NCBI GenBank assembly: GCA_910585275.1 | Contig: CAJUCW010000001.1 | Coordinates: forward strand, 124,001 to 188,000 | Direction: 5' to 3' | Source of the DNA: an uncultured Muribaculaceae bacterium | GTDB taxonomy: Bacteria > Bacteroidota > Bacteroidia > Bacteroidales > Muribaculaceae | DNA: 64,000 nucleotides | Part shown: one piece after another, positions 35,637 to 44,236 of the stretch | Numbering within the stretch: position 1 is the first letter of the stretch | Layout of the letters: each line of letters opens with the position of its first letter | Position numbers and translations under genes: made by a program | The notes under the pieces: model-generated | What the model saw: only the letters and a program-made list of their open reading frames with translations | Databases searched by the model: none | What the model was told of the DNA's origin: nothing

Positions 35637-35805
35637 CAAGAGTGTCGGATGTATTTTTTTAACAAGAGGAAACAGGCACGCAAAAAGAGTACCCATCCAA
35701 TACGGACACAGTCCTTCCGGGATTCCTTTGATAGCAAAATGTCAATAAGTGTTGAAAAATTGCATTATTGTTGAAAAACATAACGGGGATGTCAATTATT
35801 TTTTG
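35637..35805. other. Spacer with a short leftover frame
   Basis: The 40-codon frame from ATG 35630 (MINKSVGCIFLTRGN...) ends at 35747. No family is recognised. It may be decayed toxin DNA. Confidence 0.3.
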
Positions 35806-35813
35806 TAATTTTG
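35806..35813 (+). promoter_or_regulatory. -7 promoter element of the arginine operon
   Basis: TAATTTTG fits the TAnnTTTG consensus. No TTTG is found at the expected -33 distance, so the promoter may be weak or activator-dependent. Confidence 0.5.
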
Positions 35814-35838
35814 GCAGATTTTTACAGGTAACTCATAT

Positions 35839-35872
35839 AATCTTTTGATTCTAAATTCAATCTTTTGATTCT
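35839..35872 (+). promoter_or_regulatory. Candidate ArgR operator (ARG box) and direct repeat
   Basis: TTTGATTCTAAATTCAAT at 35844-35861 matches the ArgR consensus TNTGAATWWWWATTCANW at 16 of 18 positions. It is framed by two copies of AATCTTTTGATTCT (35839-35852 and 35859-35872) spaced 20 bp apart, about two helical turns, as in paired ARG boxes. It lies downstream of the -7 element and 45 bp before the first gene. Confidence 0.5.
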
Positions 35873-35916
35873 GTGGGTGTATTTTTAAACAATTAATTTC
35901 GGAAAACTTTTCAAAA

Positions 35917-36546
35917 ATGGACATCAAAGACATTACTGTCAAGTTTGCCGAACCCGAACAGGCAAAATATGCCGACCTCATTGTAAAGCTGATTTACGAA
36001 TCGGCTCTCCAACGCGGCACCGGCATCGCCAAAAGAACCCCCGAATATATCGCTCAGAAAATCAACAGCGGTAAAAGCGTGGTGGCTCTTCACGGCGACA
36101 GGCTGGTGGGGTTCAGCTACATTGAGAGTTGGGGCCATGGAGATTTCGTTGCAACATCCGGATTGATTGTCGACCCAGAATACCGCCATCTTGGCCTTGC
36201 CGGCGCCATCAAGGCGAAAACTTTCGAGCTGGCTCGACTTCGATTTCCGTTCGCCAAACTTTTCTCCATCACGACTTCGCTCCCGGTCATGAAGCTTAAT
36301 TCGCGCATGGGCTACAAGCCCGTGACCTTCTCGGAGCTTACCGACGACGAAGAGTTCTGGCGAGGATGCGAGGGGTGTAGAAACTACGATATTCTTCAGC
36401 GGAACAATCGCAGAATGTGCCTTTGCACAGGTATGCTTTACGACCCTAAACAGCCCCTCACAGAAAAAGACCGTCCCAACCCCTACATCATGAAGGTGAA
36501 AAACAGCATCAACAAGGTGCTTCATCTCAAAAGGGTGGAACGCTAA
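35917..36546 (+). CDS. GNAT acyltransferase heading the arginine operon
   Basis: 209 residues. The acyl-CoA-binding motif A is GLIVDPEYRHLGLAGAIKAK (82-101). A Cys cluster C151-X2-C154 with C168-X-C170 could bind a metal. It is first in an operon that otherwise has all steps from acylglutamate to arginine but no argA or argJ. This makes it a good candidate for the N-acyl (succinyl or acetyl) glutamate synthase. That function is inferred from position. Confidence 0.75.
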   Translation: MDIKDITVKFAEPEQAKYADLIVKLIYESALQRGTGIAKRTPEYIAQKINSGKSVVALHGDRLVGFSYIESWGHGDFVATSGLIVDPEYRHLGLAGAIKAKTFELARLRFPFAKLFSITTSLPVMKLNSRMGYKPVTFSELTDDEEFWRGCEGCRNYDILQRNNRRMCLCTGMLYDPKQPLTEKDRPNPYIMKVKNSINKVLHLKRVER

Positions 36547-36570
36547 TTTTGAAATCGAAATCATACAATC

Positions 36571-37791
36571 ATGACAGAAAACAACAAGAAAAAGAAAGTG
36601 CTCCTCGCATTTTCAGGAGGACTTGACACATCTTTCGCAGTAAAATACCTCTCCGAAGATCTTGGATATGAGGTACACACAGCCATCGCCAACACCGGCG
36701 GTTTTTCCGACGAAGAACTGAAGGTTATTGCCGACAAGTCGAAACGCCTCGGCGCCGCTTCACACGCCACGCTCGACATAACCCATGAGTATTATGACAA
36801 GAGCATAAAATATATGGTGGCCGGCAATGTGCTTCGCAACGGCACCTACCCCATATCCGTCAGCTCCGAGCGCATTTTCCAGGCAATCGCCACAATCGAA
36901 TATGCCAAGAAAATAGGAGCCGATGCCATAGCCCACGGTTCTACCGGAGCTGGCAACGACCAGGTGCGTTTCGACCTTACGTTCCAGATTCTCGCTCCCG
37001 AAATCGAAATCATCACCCCCACACGCGACCTCACCCTCACACGTGAATATGAGATAGACTATCTCAAGAAACACGGCTACGAGGCCGATTTCAAAAAACT
37101 GGAATACTCCATCAACAAAGGACTTTGGGGCACGTCGATAGGGGGAAAAGAAACGCTCCATTCCGACCAGACCCTTCCGGAGGAGGCTTATCCCTCGCAA
37201 ATAACCGCCACCGAACCCGAAAAGCTTACCATCTCTTTCAAGGAAGGTGAAATCTCGGCTGTCAACGGCAAAGAATTCGCAGACAAAGTGGAAGCCATCA
37301 GGGAAGTAGAGAGAATCGGCTCTCGCTTCGGCATTGGGCGCGACATGCATATCGGCGACACAATCATAGGAATCAAGGGACGCGTCGGGTTTGAAGCGGC
37401 CGGACCTATCCTTATAATTGCCGCCCACAAGATGCTTGAAAAACACACCCTCACCAAATGGCAGCAATATTGGAAAGACCAGGTCGGCACGTGGTATGGC
37501 ATGTTCCTCCACGAGGCTCAGTATCTGGAGCCGGTGATGCGCGACATCGAAAAGATGCTCGAAAGTTCGCAACGCAACGTCACGGGCACCGTTGAACTTC
37601 TGCTCCGCCCCTATTCATATACACTTGTCGGGGTTGACTCACCCTTCGACCTCATGAAGACCGATTTCGGAGAATACGGTGAGGTCAACAAGGCATGGAC
37701 GGCCGATGACGTGAAAGGATTCACCAAGATTCTCGGGAACCAGATGAAAATCTACCACAACAATCAGGTGAAAAACGGAAAAGCGGAATAA
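36571..37791 (+). CDS. argG: Argininosuccinate synthase
   Basis: 406 residues. The N-terminal PP-loop is LLAFSGGLDTSFAVKYL, with HGSTGAGNDQVRF and TPTRDLTLTREYEIDYL further on. It joins citrulline and aspartate with ATP. It starts 24 bp after the GNAT gene, and argC follows 16 bp after its end. Confidence 0.97.
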   Translation: MTENNKKKKVLLAFSGGLDTSFAVKYLSEDLGYEVHTAIANTGGFSDEELKVIADKSKRLGAASHATLDITHEYYDKSIKYMVAGNVLRNGTYPISVSSERIFQAIATIEYAKKIGADAIAHGSTGAGNDQVRFDLTFQILAPEIEIITPTRDLTLTREYEIDYLKKHGYEADFKKLEYSINKGLWGTSIGGKETLHSDQTLPEEAYPSQITATEPEKLTISFKEGEISAVNGKEFADKVEAIREVERIGSRFGIGRDMHIGDTIIGIKGRVGFEAAGPILIIAAHKMLEKHTLTKWQQYWKDQVGTWYGMFLHEAQYLEPVMRDIEKMLESSQRNVTGTVELLLRPYSYTLVGVDSPFDLMKTDFGEYGEVNKAWTADDVKGFTKILGNQMKIYHNNQVKNGKAE

Positions 37792-37807
37792 GGAGGGGGA
37801 CATAATC

Positions 37808-38776
37808 GTGAAAAAAATAGGAATCATCGGAGGCGCCGGCTACACTGCAGGCGAACTCCTACGCCTGCTCATCAACCATCCGGAGGTGGGCATAGCTTTC
37901 GTACACTCGTCGAGCAACGCCGGCGAACCGATTGTAAACGTACATCAGGGACTGCTCGGGGAAACCGACCTCGTCTTTTCCGACACACATCCCCTTGACG
38001 AAATCGACGTTCTCTTCCTTTGCTCCGCCCACGGCCATAGCAAAAAGTTCTGGGAAGAGAACGCTCGCCCCGAAGGATTGAAAGTGATTGACCTCGCGCA
38101 AGATTTCAGAGACGAAAGCGAGGGGTATGTATATGGACTTCCGGAAATCAACCGCGAAAGAATTGCGAAGGCAGCTTCCGTGGCCAACCCGGGATGCTTC
38201 GCAACCGCCATCCAGCTCTCGCTTCTGCCCCTTGCGGCAGCCGGCCTTCTACCAGACAACGGCGATGTCAACGTGACCGCCCTCACCGGATCTACGGGAG
38301 CTGGCGTAAAGCCCGGTGCCACCACCCATTTCAGTTGGCGAAGCGACAACCTTTCCGTATATAAACCGTTCATCCATCAGCACCTTATCGAAATCGGCGC
38401 CACCCTCGGAAAGCTACAACCGGGAAACACCGCCAAAATTAATTTCGTGCCGATGCGCGGAGACTTCGCAAGAGGTATCTTTGCGGTGACTCACCTCGAC
38501 TGCTCCCTCTCGGAAGAAGAAGCGGTGAAGCTATATAAGGACTTCTATAACGACGCCCCTTTTGCGGTGGTCAGCGACCGTCCGGTTGACCTCAAGCAGG
38601 CAGTCAATACCAACAAAGCCGTAATCCATGTGGAGAAGCATGGCAACAAGCTTCTTATAACCACTGCGGAAGACAACCTGCTTAAAGGTGCGTCGGGTCA
38701 GGCGGTGCAGAACATGAACATAATGCTCGGCATCGACGAGCGCACCGGACTTCGCCTGAAGCCTTCGGCATTTTAG
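37808..38776 (+). CDS. argC: N-acyl-gamma-glutamyl-phosphate reductase
   Basis: 322 residues with a GTG start (37808). The NAD(P) site is GIIGGAGYTAGELLRLL, and the catalytic Cys is in NPGCFATAIQLSLLPLAA. It reduces acylglutamyl phosphate to the semialdehyde. The acyl group may be succinyl, as in Bacteroides. Confidence 0.96.
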   Translation: MKKIGIIGGAGYTAGELLRLLINHPEVGIAFVHSSSNAGEPIVNVHQGLLGETDLVFSDTHPLDEIDVLFLCSAHGHSKKFWEENARPEGLKVIDLAQDFRDESEGYVYGLPEINRERIAKAASVANPGCFATAIQLSLLPLAAAGLLPDNGDVNVTALTGSTGAGVKPGATTHFSWRSDNLSVYKPFIHQHLIEIGATLGKLQPGNTAKINFVPMRGDFARGIFAVTHLDCSLSEEEAVKLYKDFYNDAPFAVVSDRPVDLKQAVNTNKAVIHVEKHGNKLLITTAEDNLLKGASGQAVQNMNIMLGIDERTGLRLKPSAF

Positions 38777-38812
38777 AAATCAAGCGTTCTCACAAATAAA
38801 CACACACAGACC

Positions 38813-39940
38813 GTGAATCTTTTCGACGTATATTCATTATATGACATAGAGCCTGTCTGCGGGAAAGGCTCCCACGTCTTCACAGAAGACGGCACAGACT
38901 ATCTCGACCTCTATGGCGGACATGCCGTCATATCTATCGGTCACGCCCATCCCGAATATGTAAAAGCCATCTCCGAACAGGTGGCAAAACTCGGTTTTTA
39001 TTCGAATTCGGTTCAGAATTCCCTTCAAACCACACTCGCCTCCAAACTCGGTAAAGCTTCGGGATATGACGACTATTCCCTTTTCCTTTGCAATTCGGGC
39101 GCCGAAGCCAATGAAAATGCAATCAAGCTTGCATCTTTCGCCACAGGCCGAAAAAAGGTGCTCGCTTTCGCCAAAGCCTTCCACGGGCGCACGTCGGGAG
39201 CGGTGGCAATCACCGACAATCCTGCCATACGCGCTCCGTTTAACGAAACCGCCAACGTGGATTTCGTGCCCCTTGACGACATGGAACAAGTGCGCGAAGC
39301 TCTCTCTTCGGGAGAATATGCCGCCGTCATTATCGAGGGAATACAAGGAGTATCCGGCATACATGAACCCGACAGCTCTTTCCTGCGGCAACTCTCGAAG
39401 GCATGCAAGATAACCGGCACCATCCTCATCCTCGACGAAATCCAGTCGGGATACGGACGTTCGGGCAAATTCTTCGCCCATCAGTATTCGGGCATCAAAC
39501 CCGACATAATCACCTGCGCCAAAGGCATCGCCAACGGATTTCCAGCCGCCGCCGTTCTCATATCGCCTGAAATCGAGGCAAAAAAAGGTATGCTCGGCAC
39601 CACCTTCGGAGGCAACCATCTCGCATGTGCCGCAGCGATAGCCGTGCTCGACGTGATGGAGAAAGAGAACCTCGTGGAGAATGCCGCCAAAACGGGCGCA
39701 TGGCTCATCGAGGAGCTCAAGAAGCTTCCCAAGGTGAAAGACGTGCGCGGACGCGGCTTGATGATTGGGCTTGAAGTGGAAGGGGTCACCGGCCCTGAAC
39801 TTCGCAAGAAACTGCTCTTCGAACATCATATATTCACCGGAGGTGCGGGGCAATTCACTGTACGCCTTCTCCCGGCCCTCTCCCTGAGTATGGATGAAGC
39901 TCAACACTTCCTCTCTGAATTTAAAAAAGCTATTCAATAA
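38813..39940 (+). CDS. argD: Acylornithine aminotransferase
   Basis: 375 residues with a GTG start (38813). It is a class III PLP aminotransferase: the PLP Lys is in TCAKGIANGFPAAAVLI, with LFLCNSGAEANENAIKLA and LDEIQSGYGRSG. It converts acylglutamate semialdehyde to acylornithine. The gap from argC is 36 bp. Confidence 0.95.
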   Translation: MNLFDVYSLYDIEPVCGKGSHVFTEDGTDYLDLYGGHAVISIGHAHPEYVKAISEQVAKLGFYSNSVQNSLQTTLASKLGKASGYDDYSLFLCNSGAEANENAIKLASFATGRKKVLAFAKAFHGRTSGAVAITDNPAIRAPFNETANVDFVPLDDMEQVREALSSGEYAAVIIEGIQGVSGIHEPDSSFLRQLSKACKITGTILILDEIQSGYGRSGKFFAHQYSGIKPDIITCAKGIANGFPAAAVLISPEIEAKKGMLGTTFGGNHLACAAAIAVLDVMEKENLVENAAKTGAWLIEELKKLPKVKDVRGRGLMIGLEVEGVTGPELRKKLLFEHHIFTGGAGQFTVRLLPALSLSMDEAQHFLSEFKKAIQ

Positions 39941-39950
39941 AAACTTTATT

Positions 39951-40904
39951 ATGAAAAAATTCACGTGTGTGGCCGACATCGGCCCTATCGACAAAGCGAT
40001 TGCCGATGCAGCCCTTATAAAGAAAGACAGATTTGCCTTTACAGAACTCGGACGCAACAAGACGTTGCTGATGATATTCTTCAACTCATCACTCCGCACG
40101 CGCCTCTCCACACAGAAGGCAGCCATGAACCTCGGAATGAACGTTATGGTGCTCGACGTGAACCAAGGGGCGTGGAAACTGGAAACGGAACGAGGTGTCG
40201 TGATGGACGGCGACAAAGCCGAGCATCTTCTCGAAGCAATCCCCGTGATGGGTTCCTATTGCGACATCATCGGCGTACGCTCATTCGCCGGCCTCAAAGA
40301 TAAGGTAGAAGACTATGAGGAGAAGGTGATTGAACAATTCATCAAGTATTCAGGACGCCCCGTGTTCAGCATGGAGGCAGCCACCCGTCATCCCCTGCAG
40401 AGTTATGCCGACCTTATCACCATCGAGGAGTTCAAGACAAAACCGCGTCCGAAGGTAGTGATGACCTGGGCGCCCCATCCCCGGGCTCTGCCGCAGGCGG
40501 TGCCCAATTCGTTTGCCGAATGGATGAACGCCACCGATTACGATTTTGTAATCACCCATCCCCGCGGATATGAACTCGACCCTAAATTCACGGGACGTGC
40601 GAAAATAGAGTATGACCAGCGCAAGGCCTTGGAAGGGGCTGACTTCGTCTATGCAAAGAACTGGTCGGCATACACCGACCCCAACTACGGCAAGGTGCTC
40701 TCTACCGACCGAGCCTGGACGGTGGATGCGGAAAAGATGGCATTGACCGACAATGCGTTTTTCATGCATTGCCTTCCCGTAAGACGCAATATGATCGTAA
40801 CCGACGACGTGATAGAATCAGACAGAAGCATTGTCATCCCGGAGGCCGCCAACAGGGAGATTTCGGCACAAGCCGTAATCAAACGCTTACTTGAAAGCCT
40901 ATGA
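39951..40904 (+). CDS. argF': N-succinylornithine/N-acetylornithine-type carbamoyltransferase
   Basis: 317 residues from ATG 39951 (MKKFTCVADIGPID). An ATG 19 codons earlier lies inside argD. Carbamoyl-phosphate motif FFNSSLRTRLSTQKAAMNLG (44-63), GAWKLETERGVVMDGDKAEH (73-92) and HCLPVRRNM are present. It is close to Bacteroides fragilis SOTCase, but residue 90 is Ala (GDKAEH). SOTCase has Pro90 at this place and acetyl-specific AOTCase has Glu, so specificity is open. It overlaps argB by 4 bp. Confidence 0.9.
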   Translation: MKKFTCVADIGPIDKAIADAALIKKDRFAFTELGRNKTLLMIFFNSSLRTRLSTQKAAMNLGMNVMVLDVNQGAWKLETERGVVMDGDKAEHLLEAIPVMGSYCDIIGVRSFAGLKDKVEDYEEKVIEQFIKYSGRPVFSMEAATRHPLQSYADLITIEEFKTKPRPKVVMTWAPHPRALPQAVPNSFAEWMNATDYDFVITHPRGYELDPKFTGRAKIEYDQRKALEGADFVYAKNWSAYTDPNYGKVLSTDRAWTVDAEKMALTDNAFFMHCLPVRRNMIVTDDVIESDRSIVIPEAANREISAQAVIKRLLESL

Positions 40905-41716
40905 CCATGAAAGGCAATCAAGCAATCAAAATGGCCGACGATGTGATAAATGTCGTCAAAATCGGTGGTAATGTAATCGACAACCCCTCCGCGCTCGAAT
41001 CCTTCCTAAAGGATTTTGCGGCCATGCCCGGAGAAAAAATACTCGTGCATGGCGGCGGCAAGGAAGCCACCCGCATCAGCGAAGGGATGGGGGTAAAAGC
41101 CAATATGATTGAGGGGAGGCGCGTCACTGACCGCCAGACCCTCGACATAGTAACGATGGTATATGCCGGGCTCATCAACAAGCGCATCGTGGCGTTGCTC
41201 CAGAAATTCGGTTGCGACGCGGTAGGCCTCACCGGAGCCGACGGCAACGCCGTTCCCGCCACACGCCGCCCTGCCTCCCCTATCGACTACGGTTTCGTGG
41301 GCGACATCAATCCCAATAAAGTCAACGCAAGTTTTATTGCCACTCTACTCGACGGCGGATGCGTGCCCGTGTTTTGCGCAATTTGCCATGACGGAGACGG
41401 CACCCTACTCAACTGCAATGCCGACTCCGTGGCAAGCGCCGTGGCTCTCGGCGCATCGCGCATTGCGCCCGTGCGTCTCACCTATTGCTTTGAGAAAGCC
41501 GGCGTAATGACCGACCTTGACGATGAGAAATCGGTAATTCCGCTTGTCACGAAGGAGTCGTTCGAACGGCTGAAAGAGGAAGGCATCGTGGCGAAGGGTA
41601 TGATTCCGAAATTGCAGAACGCACTTGCGTCTGCGGCAAACGGAGTCGAAGAAGTCAGAATCTGTAAAGCGGAAGCCCTCCTTGGCGACGGCGGTACGCT
41701 TATCCGCATCAAATGA
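40901..41716 (+). CDS. argB: N-acylglutamate kinase
   Basis: 271 residues. Its ATG overlaps the argF' stop (ATGA), and later ATGs (MKGNQ, MADDV) are possible starts. Amino-acid kinase motifs are VVKIGGNVIDNP and ILVHGGGKEATRISEGMG. It phosphorylates the acylglutamate and is the usual target of arginine feedback. It has no N-terminal extension like that of arginine-sensitive kinases, so feedback is uncertain. Confidence 0.95.
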   Translation: MTMKGNQAIKMADDVINVVKIGGNVIDNPSALESFLKDFAAMPGEKILVHGGGKEATRISEGMGVKANMIEGRRVTDRQTLDIVTMVYAGLINKRIVALLQKFGCDAVGLTGADGNAVPATRRPASPIDYGFVGDINPNKVNASFIATLLDGGCVPVFCAICHDGDGTLLNCNADSVASAVALGASRIAPVRLTYCFEKAGVMTDLDDEKSVIPLVTKESFERLKEEGIVAKGMIPKLQNALASAANGVEEVRICKAEALLGDGGTLIRIK

Positions 41717-41725
41717 CAATGCGCA

Positions 41726-42826
41726 ATGGAGAATTTGCCAAGCCATCCTAACCTTGACAGTGCGGTTGACCTTCTCAGGAAACTTGTGGCCACGCCTTCG
41801 TTTTCACGTGAGGAAAGCGCCACAGCCGATATATGGGAAAACTGGCTACGGGCGAACGGCGTAGTTAATGTGAAGCGGCTTCACAATAACGTATTTGCCT
41901 TGACAACCGAGTTTGATGCATCCAAACCGCTGCTCATGCTCAATTCACATCACGACACTGTAAAACCGGCAGCCTCATATACGCGCGACCCTTTCAGTCC
42001 GGACATTGAAGACGGCAAGGTTTACGGACTCGGCAGCAACGATGCTGGGGCTTCAGGCGTAGCGTTGGCTTCGGCATTCCTCGAACTCCGCGAACGCGCC
42101 GACCTTCCCGTCAACCTTCTCTTCGCCATAACGGCGGCGGAAGAAGTGATGGGGGAACACGGCATGAGGGCTTTCCTCCCCTACCTTGCCGCAGAGGGCC
42201 TTACCCCCGACATGGTGCTCGTCGGCGAACCTACCGGCATGCAACCCGCCATAGCCGAACGCGGGCTGCTTGTGCTGGATGCCGTGGCAAAAGGGAAAGC
42301 GGGACATGCCGCCCGCAACGAAGGCGTCAACGCCATTTACCGTGCCATCGACGACATTGCCGCATTGTGTGCATTTACCACTCCGCGAGTGAGCGAAGTG
42401 CTTGGCCCGATAAAAGTGAGCGTGACCATGATTAACGCCGGCACGCAACACAACGTGGTGCCCGACAAGTGTTCTTACGTGGTGGATGTGCGCACCACCG
42501 ACGCCTATTCCAACGAGGAGACGGTGGAACTGCTTCGCAAATGCGCGAGATGGAGCGAACTCAACCCGCGCTCAACAAGGGTGCATGCGTCGGTAATCAC
42601 CATGGGGCATCCACTCGTGCGCAGTGCCATGGAGCTTGGCAAGATTCCGTTCGTATCGCCCACCACTTCCGACATGGCTCTTATGCACGGCATCCCGTCG
42701 CTAAAAATGGGACCGGGCGAGTCTTCCCGCTCCCACTCTGCCAATGAATTTGTCTTGATTGATGAAATCAACGAGGCTCTCCATATCTATCCAAAGTTAA
42801 TAAATAATATCGGTTCATACCTCTGA
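41726..42826 (+). CDS. argE: N-acylornithine/acylcitrulline deacylase (M20 peptidase)
   Basis: 366 residues. Zinc-site motifs are LMLNSHHDTVKP and GLGSNDAGASGVALASAFLE, and the catalytic Glu pair is AITAAEEVMGEHG. If the pathway follows Bacteroides, it removes the acyl group from acylcitrulline after carbamoylation. It begins 9 bp after argB. Confidence 0.92.
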   Translation: MENLPSHPNLDSAVDLLRKLVATPSFSREESATADIWENWLRANGVVNVKRLHNNVFALTTEFDASKPLLMLNSHHDTVKPAASYTRDPFSPDIEDGKVYGLGSNDAGASGVALASAFLELRERADLPVNLLFAITAAEEVMGEHGMRAFLPYLAAEGLTPDMVLVGEPTGMQPAIAERGLLVLDAVAKGKAGHAARNEGVNAIYRAIDDIAALCAFTTPRVSEVLGPIKVSVTMINAGTQHNVVPDKCSYVVDVRTTDAYSNEETVELLRKCARWSELNPRSTRVHASVITMGHPLVRSAMELGKIPFVSPTTSDMALMHGIPSLKMGPGESSRSHSANEFVLIDEINEALHIYPKLINNIGSYL

Positions 42827-42859
42827 AATAGTGCGTCTGGGCCGCAAATCCCGCTATCT

Positions 42860-44158
42860 ATGGCAAAACAATTATGGAACAAGGGCTTCGAGCCTGACCA
42901 ACTCATAGAGAATTTCACAGTAGGAAAAGACCGCGAGCTCGACCTCCGTCTCGCCCGCTACGACGTGCAGGGGTCTATGGCGCATATCCGGATGCTACGT
43001 AAAATCGGATTGCTTACCGAAGAGGAACTCTCCTTGCTGCTCCCGGCCCTTCAGGAAATAGCCGACAGCATTGAACGTGGCGAATTCACTATAGAAGACG
43101 GTGTGGAAGACGTGCATTCGCAAGTGGAATTCCTACTTACCTCCCGTCTGGGCGACGTGGGAAAGAAAATCCATTCCGGACGCTCGAGAAACGATCAGGT
43201 GCTCGTTGACCTGAAACTTTTTTTCCGCGACGAGCTCCGAGATATCGCGAAAGCTGTGGACAGGCTTTTCAATTGCCTGCAGGATTTGTCGGAAAAACAC
43301 CGCGACAAACTGATGCCGGGATATACACATCTACAGATTGCAATGCCTTCTTCTTTCGGACTATGGTTCGGAGCATATGCAGAGTCGCTTGCCGACGACA
43401 TGCAGATGGTAGTCGCCGCCTATAACATAGCCAATCAGAATCCACTTGGTTCTGCCGCCGGCTACGGCTCCTCATTCCCTCTCGACAGGGAATTGACCAC
43501 CGAATTGCTCGATTTCGCCAAACCGCACTATAACGTGGTGGCGGCGCAGATGAGCCGAGGTAAAACCGAAAGGGCGGTGGCTTCGGCGGTGGCTGCCGTG
43601 GCTTCCACCTTGGGGCATCTCGCCATGGACGTATGCATGTGGATGTGCAACAATTTCGGATTCGTCTCTTTCCCCGACGAACTCACCACAGGGTCGAGCA
43701 TCATGCCGCATAAGAAGAATCCTGACGTGTTTGAAATCATGAGGGGGAAATGCAACCGTCTCCAATCCCTACCCAACGAATTGACCATACTGACTGCAAA
43801 TCTTCCCTTGGGATATAACCGCGACCTCCAGCTTATGAAGGATATTGTATTCCCCGCTACGACCGAGCTGATAGAGTGTATTGATATGGCATGTTTCATG
43901 TTGGGGCAGATCCGTATAAAAGATGGCATCCTTGACGATAGCCTTTATGACTATATATTTACGGTAGAAGACGTGAACCGCCTTGTGCTTGACGGCGTGC
44001 CTTTCAGAGACGCCTACCGTAAGGTCGGTATGGAGGTGCAGAACGGACAATATCATCCCACAAGAAACGTGAATCATACGCATCTCGGAAGTATTGGGAA
44101 TCCGGCCAATGACCGGATAGCGTCAAAGATGAAAGAAATCATGTCAAGAATACTCTGA
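42860..44158 (+). CDS. argH: Argininosuccinate lyase
   Basis: 432 residues. The fumarase/ASL signature is GSSIMPHKKNPDVFEIMRG, with SGRSRNDQVLVDLKLF and PGYTHLQIAMPSSFG. It releases arginine and fumarate. It is the last gene of the operon, 33 bp after argE, followed by a strong terminator. Confidence 0.97.
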   Translation: MAKQLWNKGFEPDQLIENFTVGKDRELDLRLARYDVQGSMAHIRMLRKIGLLTEEELSLLLPALQEIADSIERGEFTIEDGVEDVHSQVEFLLTSRLGDVGKKIHSGRSRNDQVLVDLKLFFRDELRDIAKAVDRLFNCLQDLSEKHRDKLMPGYTHLQIAMPSSFGLWFGAYAESLADDMQMVVAAYNIANQNPLGSAAGYGSSFPLDRELTTELLDFAKPHYNVVAAQMSRGKTERAVASAVAAVASTLGHLAMDVCMWMCNNFGFVSFPDELTTGSSIMPHKKNPDVFEIMRGKCNRLQSLPNELTILTANLPLGYNRDLQLMKDIVFPATTELIECIDMACFMLGQIRIKDGILDDSLYDYIFTVEDVNRLVLDGVPFRDAYRKVGMEVQNGQYHPTRNVNHTHLGSIGNPANDRIASKMKEIMSRIL

Positions 44159-44182
44159 ATGTAGGTATATAAGAAGAATGCC

Positions 44183-44216
44183 AAAAGCGCTCCCGACGAT
44201 TCTCGGGAGCGCTTTT
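44183..44216. terminator. Bidirectional terminator after argH
   Basis: A perfect 14-bp stem AAAAGCGCTCCCGA (44183-44196) pairs with 44203-44216, loop six bases. A4 and T4 flanks let it serve argH and the convergent fimbrillin operon. Confidence 0.85.
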
Positions 44217-44236
44217 GAGTTTACGTTGTCAGTTTT

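Noticed and set aside
35630..35747. hipA toxin after the XRE gene
   Set aside because: The 40-codon frame overlaps the XRE stop as a toxin gene would, but has no HipA motif and is far too short.
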